From Isoetes taiwanensis (taxonomy: Eukaryota > Streptophyta > Lycopodiopsida > Isoetales > Isoetaceae): a DNA stretch of 64,000 nucleotides. The DNA lies in the NCBI GenBank assembly GCA_021234155.1, contig JAJEKV010000040.1, positions 11,985,072-12,049,071 of the forward strand, in the 5' to 3' direction. Under the pieces are notes generated by a model. The model was not told the DNA's origin. It saw only the letters and a program-made list of their open reading frames with translations, and ran no database searches. Shown piece after piece: positions 34,742 through 43,841 of this stretch (within the stretch, counting starts at the first letter, position 1; every line of letters starts with the position of its first letter). The position numbers and the translations under genes are program-made.

Positions 34742-35700
34742 TCCTCCAGTCCAGCCGTCAAATTGGGTTGGTTTGGTTTCATGCCAGACCAGGGCGTCAC
34801 GTCCCTTAACCATTATTCCTAATGGCACCCAACCTGCCTTTGCAGTCGACACAATTCCTCATGAAGAGGAAAAAAAGGTTCACTTTGCACCTGACTTGGA
34901 GAAACTCATGCCGCATGTCATGCCTAAAGTTCGCCAAAGCATTCTGAACCTCATGCAAGCTGCTGAAGGCCGCACGTTGGCTAATGTTCATGCCACCACT
35001 AGAGCTCAACAAAGACAAGAAGCACCTTCCACGTCTCAACCTCCACGCTCTCAGACATATCCAAATATAGCTGCAGAGGTCGACCTACTCAAAGAAGTTG
35101 CTGCTTCATTACTACGCACTCCAGCAGATCTTTTTTCTCATGTACCTCTGGAACTCCAAGAGGAGCTCGCAAAAATCAAAATTCCCTTAAGTTTGGCAAC
35201 AATTTTGAAACTCGTCCCCGCTCTCAAGGACCGGTTACCACTCCCATTTGTTTTGGTTGGGGCTGTTGCTACCTCTACACCCACGGTACATGCCACGGTG
35301 GGCAATCAACAAGTCAATCATGTTCAAATTGACGGAGGTAGCCATCAATCTCATCACGGATAAACTCGCCAAATAAATGGGCATCAAACAACTCTATCGT
35401 GCCCCATATGACATCAAATTGGCTAATGGCCATATCCGCGCGACCTCAAGGTGTCGCCTCTTCTTCACATCAACATTGGTGATCTCCGATTCCCCTTGGA
35501 ATTTGGTGTTTGGAAGGCTGGAGAAGATCCGGTGATTATGAAATGTTGGTGTGGACCTTTTCTCCGCCCGGGCCAAGAGTATCCATTACTGGGCCACGGA
35601 TCAATTAGTCATCACAGATGGTCACCTCAATGCCACCATGGACTTGGAAACAGGCAAAATCATTTCCGTCGACAATGCTGAACCCTCTCTCTCCGCGTAG
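34650..35700 (+). pseudogene. Ty3/gypsy linker and aspartic protease region, broken
   Basis: The frame open to 35363 continues the polyprotein after Gag: QEEIFQALNPPVQPS, a leucine-rich helical stretch (LLKEVAASLLRTPADLF, LQEELAKIKIPLSLATIL), then the protease start VQIDGGS at about 35325. Retroelement proteases normally have DTGS or DSGA; here the motif reads DGGS. Downstream DKLAK, MGIKQLYRAPYDIKLANGH and LEFGVWKAGEDPVI belong to the same domain but fall in different frames with in-frame stops, so the protease is inactive as it stands. Confidence 0.65.
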
Positions 35701-36177
35701 ATTCGAGGGCGCCTTTAATATCTATCAAGTTCGGGCTCCCTGCGAAGTGCGCCTCGTCATCCTACCCCGAATATACTGAGATCCTTGGGGAGAAATGACT
35801 CTTGATCGGGGACCGGCCGTGGCTGCCTTGCTTGACCCTTACGGCTCCTTGCAATCGCATCCAACATGTTGATCACACCGGATCTTCAGATGCTGAACCT
35901 CCTGCAGCTCCTGTAGATGTACACGCTGTCATGAAGCAACCTCTGCTTGATAAAACTCAGCAACCTCTCTTCTTCACCACGCAGAGTGCCACGCATCCTG
36001 TCATGCTTCAACCTCCTGCTCATATTGTCCAGGACACGGAAGTTATCCCCCATATTCAGACTCCTGAAGTCGAGATTGTGGACGTGGGTAACAATCAGCC
36101 TGTCCGCATTGCTGCAAATCTTGGACACCCTATCGTATCGAGGCCGCCACGCTCTTCAAAAAGTTCAAACACATTTT

Positions 36178-37126
36178 AAGCACGGAGCTACTGAGACCTT
36201 CGGGGAATCAACAAAACCTTGGGGAACTCACAATTCCTACCAAATCGATGCCCGGCCCAAGATAGCAACGACGATGCATTCGGCTCAACCCCAATTACCG
36301 TGATCGTGTCAAGGCGGAAATTGACAAACTCCTTGCTGCAGGTTTGATCTATGAGGTCAAACATTCTTAATGGGTGAGCCCCATCGTCATTGCACTCAAA
36401 CACAATTGTAAGATCCGCGTTTGCGTGGACTACCGAAAACTAAATCAGGCCACGGAGCGGATCATTTTCCACTTCCCTTCACAGACCAGGTTCTGGAAGA
36501 GGTTGCTGGACATGAGATGTACTCTTTCATGGATGGTTTTTCCGGCTACAATCAGATCTCAATCAAAGAATCTGATCAACTCAAGACTACTTTCACCACC
36601 CCGTGGGGCACTTTTGCCTACAAGGTGGTTCCTTTTGGATTATCAAACTCTCCATCAACATTTCAGCGCATCATGCTCTCCGTTTTTCATGATTTTATGA
36701 AGGAAAATCCCTTCTTACAAATTTTTCAAGATGACTTCTCTGCCTACAGTTCCATGGCTGACCATTTGGATAAATTGGAACTCGTCTTTCAGAAATGTGA
36801 TGAGTCAGGCATTAGTCTCAATCCCGAGAAATGCACCTTTTGCGTCACCTCCGGTGTTCTGTTAGGACATGTTGTCAGCAAAGCAGGTATCACCACGGAT
36901 CCTGCCAAAATCAGTTGTGTGCTCAAAGCTCAAGCACCAACCAATATCAAGGAGACACGCTCTTTCCTGGGTAAGGTCCATTATTACTCCACCTTCATTC
37001 CTGGACTGGCAGCCATTGCAGCTCCCATTCATAAACTCACGGGTGATGAATCCACCTGGGCTTGGAATTCCCAGGCGGATGCTGCTTTCCAACAGTTGAA
37101 GCTCTTGCTTACTCAGGCCCCGGTTC
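36178..37126 (+). pseudogene. Ty3/gypsy reverse transcriptase, frameshifted and interrupted
   Basis: Reverse transcriptase of the element. Early motifs: NPNYRDRVKAEIDKLLAAG, WVSPIVIALK, RVCVDYRKLNQAT (36400-36450). After a frameshift near 36450 the frame stays open to 37173: FPLPFTDQVLEEVAGHE, MDGFSGYNQI, TTFTTPWGTFAYKVVPFGL, SNSPSTFQRIM, then IFQDDFSAYS at about 36721. The catalytic box of this family is usually Y-x-DD (VYIDDILV); here it is FQDD with the two aspartates kept. It continues through LNPEKCTFCV and FLGKVHYYSTFIPG and is cut at 37126 by a 667-bp transposon. Confidence 0.88.
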
Positions 37127-37793
37127 CATGGAATAGAATAACGGCTAAGGTTAGCCAAATGGCTATTTTATAGCAGTTTTGCCAAGAAAAACGGCTAAAG
37201 TAAATGGAAAAAATTCCCAAAAAAAAAAGAAAATTTTAGCCCAATTTTTTTGCCGCCCAAGTGAGTTTTTAGGTTGAATAGCCAAACCTTTACCTCCAGA
37301 CATATCCATCAGGACATCGATTAGCTAAACCTAAGATAGAGTGGGCTTGGAAAAATGAATAGATTAGCCCGAAATCCAACACAAATGTATGTACTAACTT
37401 TAAGAAATTTCAAATAGGGTTTATATTTTTCTTTCTTTTTTCCACTTTCTTTCTTGTTCCAAGAACAAAGTTGAAGCATTAGAGAAAAGGAACAATGTAG
37501 TCCCATTTTTTTAGGTTTTTGAACATGTTCATATATGTTTGTGTCTTGATTTATGTATTTACAATAAATTCAATGTTTTTGCCAAAATGCTTAGATTTTT
37601 TCAAATTACTATCGCGTGAAGGCTAATATTTGCCTTTCCACTTTGTGAAAGTTTAGCCAAAGGCAAGAAAGTGTGATGGAGAAAAACCATTTAGTTTAGC
37701 AAAGTGTTAGAAACTTCTAGCCCCAATTTGGAGGTAGTTTAGCTAAACCTATTTTGGCTACACTAAAATATAGGAGTAGTAATTTATTCCATG
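37127..37793. mobile_element. 667-bp hAT-like MITE between RT and RNase H
   Basis: Short inverted ends, CATGGAATA at 37127-37135 and its reverse complement TATTCCATG at 37785-37793, flanked by near-identical 8-mers, CCCGGTTC (37119-37126) and CTCGGTTC (37794-37801). An 8-bp duplication suggests hAT. Removing it rejoins the reading at APVLVPPQWDKPF, the normal RT to RNase H junction, which supports the borders. The inside is AT-rich, without ORF, and full of TTTAGC, AGCTAAACC and GGCTAA motifs near both ends. Confidence 0.7.
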
Positions 37794-38240
37794 CTCGGTT
37801 CTTGTTCCTCCTCAATGGGACAAGCCCTTTCACGTCCATGTCGATGTCTCGGCGTTTGCTATTGGAGCTGTTCTTTCTCAAGAATATGATGCGCACACTG
37901 ACAAACCAAACCGATATGCCAGCCGAAAACTCAATTCTGCTGAGCGCAACTACTCTGCCACAGAGCGTGAGGCCTTGGGTTTAATTTTCTGTGTCCAACG
38001 CTTCCGTCACTATCTTTTAGGCAGTCAGATCAAATTCTTTGTTGACCACCAAGCACTCCTTTATTTGATCAACAAATCCACGCCCACGGGCCGCATTGCT
38101 CGTTGGGTCCTCCTTCTGCGAGAATTTGCACCTTTTGAAATTGTTCACAAGGCAGGCAAATCTCATGTTGTCCCGGATTATCTTTCACGCATACACACAG
38201 ATGATCCCTCCACTGGAGTCTCAGACGCCTTTCCGGATGC
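37794..38240 (+). pseudogene. Ty3/gypsy RNase H domain
   Basis: RNase H that removes RNA from the RNA-DNA hybrid. Seen: PPQWDKPFHVHVDVSAFA (first catalytic D), SAERNYSATEREALG (catalytic E), IKFFVDHQALLYLINKS (third D), followed by GRIARWVLLLREFAPFEI and HVVPDYLSR. One frame covers 37975-38481; the start near 37805 is in another frame. The domain is nearly complete. Confidence 0.85.
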
Positions 38241-39596
38241 TCAACTCTTTCTGGTCATGGCAATGCCACACTGGTTCCACAACTTTCAGCAGTATCTCCT
38301 CACAGGCGCTCTTCCACCAGAGGACGCCACGCTCTCTCAAGCCAAGCGACAATCCCGTCGACATCAATTTCTCCGAGAGGTCCGTGACTACACCATGGTT
38401 GCAGGCCATCTTTACAAAAAGGGTAAGGATACCATCCTTCGACGCTGTGTTCTCCCTCATGAGGTCCCAGATATTGTTTGAGAAGCCCATGAAGGGCTCG
38501 GTGGTGGTCATTTTCATGGTGACACCACGGCACGCAAAATCCTTCTTGCTGGTTATTTTTGGCCCACGCTCTTCAAAGACGCTCACGCCCACGCCCGCAC
38601 GTGTGATGCTTGCCGGCCGTGTGGGGCGCCCACGCCCGTGATGCTCTTCCCTTTGCGCCGGTCGCCACGCCCCTTCCTTCGGACCAAATGGGGATGGATT
38701 TTGTGGGATCCATAGATCCTCTGGCGGCACACCCGCCCGCTACATTCAGTTCTCACCGACCACGCTACTAAATGGGCGGAAGCTTGCGCACTTCCGGACA
38801 ACAACTGCGGCAAAATGACCAAGGTCCTCTATCAACAAATCATCACACGCTTTGGCTGCCCCACGGAGCTGGTCAGTGATCGCGGTGTCCATTTTATCAA
38901 TCATACCATCAAGGAGCTGACGGATTATCTCCTGATACATCATCACAAGAGCACACCTTACTATCCTCAAGGGAATGGTTTGGCCGAAAGCACCAACAAA
39001 ACTCTGGTCACAATTCTCAAGAAAATTTGTGACGCTTCTCGCACTGACTGGCAAACCAAGCTTCCTACTGTTCTTTGGGCTTACAATACTTGTTTCAAAA
39101 TAGCTACAGGTCACACTCCTTTCAAATTGGTTTATGGTCAAGAAGTCTCATGCCTTTTGAATACATCCTTCCAACTCTCCGTTTTCAACTGGCTACCGCC
39201 CATAATCCGCCTGCTGCACTCAAAGAAAGGGTTTATCAATTGGAACAGTTGGATGAACTTAGAAGGGATGCTTATATTCGTGTTCTTTATGGACAACAGT
39301 TGCAAAAATCTTTACATGACAAACGTTCGAAGACAAAAACATTCAAAGAAGGGGATTTGGTTCTTCTTTATGATTCTCGGTACAAAAATTTTCCGGGTAA
39401 GCTAAAGTTTCGATGGCTTGGCCCTTATCAAATTGTTCAAGTGGTGCAACCCAGCGTTTTCCAGCTGGCTGAGTTAGATGGAACTCCATTACCTACACTG
39501 GTTAATGGCTTTCGCCTCAAACCATTTCATACCACAGAAAGTGAAAATCAACAAACAGCTGCTGTTCCAGACACAAACACAACAGATAGTGACTAA
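38241..39596 (+). pseudogene. Ty3/gypsy integrase with GPY/F module, frameshifted
   Basis: Integrase inserts the cDNA into the genome. The HHCC zinc region is at 38480-38630 (GGGHFHG, then ARTCDACRPC) after a stop at 38479-38481. The catalytic core has TDHATKWAEA (38755), SDRGVHF (38876, catalytic D) and GNGLAESTNKT (38970, catalytic E); the first core D region (GMDFVG near 38690) is in another frame. A shift near 39140 leads to the open frame 39075-39596, with FKEGDLVLLYDSRY, then FRWLGPYQIVQVVQPSVF and NGFRLKPF: a GPY/F module without a following chromodomain. Confidence 0.85.
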
Positions 39597-39733
39597 ACCA
39601 GCGGCATATTTATAGTATCGGTGGAATTTTTACAAAATGTGGGCACAGCCCAGCTATTTCCGCTATGGGCACTGCCCTATATACAAAAACGGGCTCAGAG
39701 CCCTATCTACTAAGTCCTAAGAAGAAAAACCCT

Positions 39734-40018
39734 CTACTCCGGGTTCGGAGCAGAGGTGATACGCAGGATGTGGTAGAGATTCTGCTCAGGATCCCAGCGC
39801 AGGTGCAGAATCACCTCCATCCCGTTGGTCTTCGGATCGGGATGCTCAGCCATCCCGGCACACCACCCGTCCATCGCCAGGCCACGGTTGTGGCAACGCC
39901 AGAGGTCCAGACAATCCATCTTGCAGGTAATCCACTCCAAACAGTTTGAAGGCATAGTGCAGTGATCATGCAAACTAGCAGCAGACATACTGAGCGCCAT
40001 CGGATGTCTTCGCTTCAC
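39734..40018 (-). CDS. Antisense ORF in the Ty3/gypsy 3' region (unknown)
   Basis: A 94-codon minus-strand ORF between integrase and the accessory gene. Its composition looks protein-like, with tryptophans and cysteines (WITCKMDCLDLWRCHNRGL, GWCAGMAEHPDPK, MEVILHLRWDPEQNLYHI). A TATA box in minus reading (CTATATAAG, 40038-40030) sits 11 bases before the first ATG. A start about 30 bases downstream would put the in-frame ATG at 40000 or 39988 first on the transcript. Antisense ORFs in this position have been described for Tat-branch elements such as Grande; membership here is inference. It could also be chance. Confidence 0.4.
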   Translation of the reverse strand: MKRRHPMALSMSAASLHDHCTMPSNCLEWITCKMDCLDLWRCHNRGLAMDGWCAGMAEHPDPKTNGMEVILHLRWDPEQNLYHILRITSAPNPE

Positions 40019-40029
40019 TCCCTGTTTGT

Positions 40030-40038
40030 CTTATATAG
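40030..40038 (-). promoter_or_regulatory. TATA box facing the antisense ORF
   Basis: CTATATAAG on the minus strand, close to the plant consensus CTATAAATA, inside an otherwise mixed-composition stretch. It points toward the antisense ORF at 40018-39734 and away from the accessory ORF. Confidence 0.35.
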
Positions 40039-40530
40039 CCAACCGAGGAACTCCTTGTCGACGTGGACCAATCAAAAAAAAAAATTGCCAACGTGTTTGC
40101 AATGCAAGGCTGTTTCTAAAACGAGAATCTTTTCTCCCGCCGCATATCTAGCCATGGTACCTTCTGACACATTCGTTTTAATGAGATCCCTTCGAGTTGC
40201 CAGCATTAAATGACATTCCTTCTTTTCACGCCCGTCGAACATTAATGTGCGTCCTTTTGCCACCAGTCACATCAGATCATTCTCTCACGTCTCATCTCAA
40301 CCGTTCCTTGTTTCTCCCTTTGCTGTTTGGGGACTTAGCCAAATTTTTGCCTCTCAATCACCTCCTTCGCATCTATCGACACCTGGCATCATAAACGGGT
40401 GCAGTTTCGCCCTCATCATGCCCCTTCGCCTCCATTTGCGCGCCCTAAACCTTTTCGTCTTTCTGCGCCTTCGTCCTCCGTTCTCCGCTCTCCGCCTTTG
40501 TATCACCGTTCTTTTCTGAAGCTCTTTGCT

Positions 40531-43170
40531 ATGGCTGCACCCAAATTTCCTACACTTCAAGCTACTGCTCCCAGGGAACCGGCTCTTTTCGAGTCAGTAT
40601 CCTTCTTGACGCCCACTTTTCGTGAAACCCTTGTTGGCCCCAGTCGTGAAGTCGCAGAACGCCAGAAGCTTTATGCATTCTCACAAATGGAACTCCCGGC
40701 TCCAAATCCAGACCAATTGAAGCAGTTCATCGCTCACATCGTCAACGGCCGAATGGATGCGCTCGCGTGGTCGATGGCACCACCATTTTGCTGACCCAGC
40801 ACCGATTTACGAGGTATTCCATATTCCTTTGCAAACCCCTTGTTTATCTTGGGCTGCCTTTACGGGGATCTCGATGTCAGCGAGTTTGGTGCTCCACGCT
40901 TATCAAGCGAACATACATCGCCTGACAAATATTGCCAAGACCCATGAAACTTTTGTTAAGTTTCTGTGGCGAAAGTTCCTTGGGTATTCTATCAAGAACA
41001 CCCATATCAATAAGCCTTTCTATAATTTGATGATCACTGCTATCCGCTCCAACCACCACATTGATTGGCCCCAATTGTTGTTTTACCGCCTTCTTCAAGA
41101 AGTCGACCGTCTTAGGGCTGCCCCCTCCTCTATCTCTGAAGTTTCCGTGGGTGGCCATCTTCAAGCCATCATTCGTCATTACTTTCCTCCCTCACCTCCT
41201 AATTCTCATGATTCCACTCAGCAGTCCCTTCCTCAAACTCACCAAGTTGGCACCTCACGCCCTTCTTCTTCTGGTCATATCAACCTTCAGCACATGCATG
41301 TCACTGTCTCCTCCTCTACAGAAAAAAGCACTCCAGTTCGCAACATGTCTCACAAACGTCACAAACAAGGCAACAGCAGGCTCCACCACCTCCGCACCCT
41401 CGCCAGCTGTTGTATCAATATCAGCAGGATGTTCAAGCTGCTGCTCTCAAGTTCCAAGAATCCCAGGAAGCTCTCATGAATGGGGTTCAAACGCCTGGAG
41501 GCCTCGGGACGCTGGTTCGCAAGAGACCTTCAAGCTGCTACCACGCAAGTTCATACTCTGGAGACCCAGCTTCAAGACAAGCACGAGGTTTTTTTACAGG
41601 CCCGTGAGGATCTAAAGGCTGCCCAAAATCAGAATAGTCTGCTTGCCGATCGGCGAGGCTCAGTGCGAACCACCATTTCAGAATTATTGGAGCAGGTCAA
41701 GGCAAGAGAGACTCTCTTGGCTGACAAGGATAAAGACATTGCCAAGCTGGACACGCTGTATACAGAACTCTCTCGGCATTACAACACTCAAGCCCAAGAC
41801 CTTACAGCGCGTGACACTCAAATTGCCTCTTTGGAAGCTCACTTTTCCACCTTGGACCTCTCGACTCACATCTCTCCAAGATCAGCTTACGGAGGCTCAG
41901 AAACAAAAAGTTCTTGATGACGCTGAGATTGCCAGGCTTCGACTCAATGTTCCTGGGCAATCCTCCTCCCATGCCACAACTTCTCAGAAACGGGTCCGTG
42001 ACCAGTCACGCCTTCTGTTAGAAAAGGAGAACCGGATCCGTGACCTCGAACAATAGCTACAGCAAGCTATTCAGTCTGCTGATGAGGCTTAGACCAAACT
42101 TGAAGGCTATGTTACCATTGCTCTCAACCTACCTGTTGACTTCCCTATTCCTTCCAGTTATCTGGATTATGTGGTTGCCCGCCGCCACCTCTTTCTTCTG
42201 AAGTGGCATACGGCTGATGGTCCCGTAGATGTTCCCCTGCGCACTGCAGATTTTCTTCGGATCTGGCCAGACCTCTCTGTTGAAGACAAAGGTTTATTCT
42301 GCGCCCTTTTAGTCTTTGATCTCATTCACTGTGACGATCCGGATTTGATCACCTTCAGAGTTGTTCAGCCCATGGCGTACATTTTCCATGACTTCTATCT
42401 GGCTGATACACATGACAAATTTCGGGATGGGCCACATCAGAACTTTCAGGGTGACTCAACAGTTCAATGGTTGCTTTTGGATAATAACCCATATCTGTCT
42501 GATCATGATCAGACTCACGCTCTTCATCAAGAGTACATGCCGGAGCTTGCTCATCATTTACCTCTCTGGCAAGCTGAAACACTGCAGTAGATACGGAAGT
42601 ATCTTGGACATCCTGAGGATCTTCCCTTTGCACAAGTTTATATGCAGCACTTGGCAGGTTACAATCAACTGCGTGCTCTTCTGGATAGCAAGACAGTCCC
42701 CATGGGTTGGGATAGCCCTCCTGTATACTCTCAGCTCCCTGCTTCTGTTTGGGACCATTGGTGCAAAGCTCTTGATCAAGACCTTGTCCGTGAATTCAGG
42801 GAGCAGGCTCAGCAGCCCACGCCCACGGGCTGCTCTCAAATGCATCAGCCCACGCCCAGCAGCCCATGCCCAGCAAGCTGCTCTCAAATGCATCCTGGTC
42901 AGCTCTTTAAATCGGCAGCGTCCCATCTTTCACTGCAATCCGAATGCCAGCGTCAGTGCCTTCGGTCTCCAGACCTGCCTACTCATGGAGTGCCAGTTTG
43001 TTTCTTCTGAAGCCCATGCTGCCCTTGAAGACATGGTGCGCTCTCATTTCCTCATTGATGCCGATCCTGCCCTTGGGCTCAACACTCCTCCTGCTCTTCA
43101 AATACGCCAGGATCTCATTGGCACTTACCATAATGGTGCCCATCCTCACTCCCGTGAGGATCACTTGAGC
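40531..43170 (+). pseudogene. Large sense accessory ORF of the Ty3/gypsy element (coiled coil)
   Basis: Between pol and the 3' LTR, about 880 codons of former coding sequence are spread over all three frames. It starts with ATG at 40531 (MAAPKFPTLQAT) and continues with an N-terminal globular part (ALFESVSFLTPTFRETLVGP, then AFTGISMSASLVLHAYQANI and FVKFLWRKFLGYSI to about 41180). A Ser/Pro/Gln-rich linker follows, then a long coiled coil at 41500-42050 (TQVHTLETQLQDKHEVFLQ, LLADKDKDIAKLDTLYTELS, LLLEKENRIRDLEQ). The C-terminal domain is at 42110-43010 (VARRHLFLLKWHTADGPVDV, FLRIWPDLSVEDKGLFCAL). No signal peptide or membrane segment was seen, so it does not look like an Env. I do not recognise the family. 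At least five frame changes or stops interrupt it. Confidence 0.55.
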
Positions 43171-43221
43171 TAGCGGCTTCAGCCCCCTCGAAACACTTCC
43201 TCCTTTTCTTGGTGAGTGTAG

Positions 43222-43234
43222 TTTGGTGGGGGAG
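43222..43234 (+). other. Polypurine tract of the Ty3/gypsy element
   Basis: TTTGGTGGGGGAG directly before the 3' LTR: the RNase H-resistant primer for plus-strand synthesis. Position and sequence are typical. Confidence 0.85.
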
Positions 43235-43836
43235 TGTTAGTCTGTGCCTCCAGTACAGGGACTATTCATGCATCCTGACGGACCAGGTCAAGAACAAGGA
43301 TCCACGGTCGGGGCGTGGTCGATCGTCAAAGGCTCAGCCAGAAGACCAAGCGGCCAGACCCACCTTGATCAAAGAAAAGGCTTTGCCAGTCAAAGGGCTT
43401 CAGACAAGTGGCGGCCCATCACCGCCAGCGTCGGCGTGGCGTGATTCTAGGCACTTCAAGAGGCACCGCCCGGCATTCACCGCAAATCAGGCCTCCTTCC
43501 AGGAGTCGGCACCGAGATCAGTCAGAGTGTCTATATTGGGCCAAAGGCCATTGTACTATATATATGACTAGAGCTAGCACATGAGTTTTTAGATGAGTTT
43601 TGAGTCTTGTCTCATTTCAGTTTTCTCTCGGTTGCGAGAGCTCATGTATCGCCATCATTGATATCAAGGAAGCTTATCATTGGCTTATCATTGTTGTCTC
43701 ATTGTTGTTGTTCCCTTTTCCCTTTCATTGTTTTCTTGCAAATCCCACGTGACATAGTCCCCGGATTCTCCTGTTAGATCCACGGGTCCTCACAGAGGGC
43801 TGTCTTGCAGGAGTTCCCGAACCCAGACCCCAAACA
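43235..43836 (+). repeat. 3' LTR of the Ty3/gypsy element
   Basis: 602 bp, same borders as the 5' LTR. From GATTCTAGGCACTTCAAGAG (about 43442) to the end only a few substitutions separate the two; before that point they differ by many short indels. The TATA stretch is at about 43555-43566. Confidence 0.93.
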
Positions 43837-43841
43837 GTCTT

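Larger units (their letters stand above)
32372..43836 (+). mobile_element. Ty3/gypsy LTR retrotransposon, 11.5 kb, in the satellite array
   Basis: Two LTRs of about 600 bp (32372-32969 and 43235-43836), each starting TGTTAG and ending AAACA. They are flanked by a perfect 5-bp duplication, GTCTT, at 32367-32371 and 43837-43841; the satellite sequence reads on across it. Order gag, protease, RT, RNase H, integrase shows Ty3/gypsy. There is no chromodomain after the GPY/F-type integrase end. A 3.6-kb region between pol and the 3' LTR holds a long sense accessory ORF and a short antisense ORF, reminiscent of the Tat/Athila branch. Pol is broken by frameshifts and by a 667-bp DNA transposon. Confidence 0.95.
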
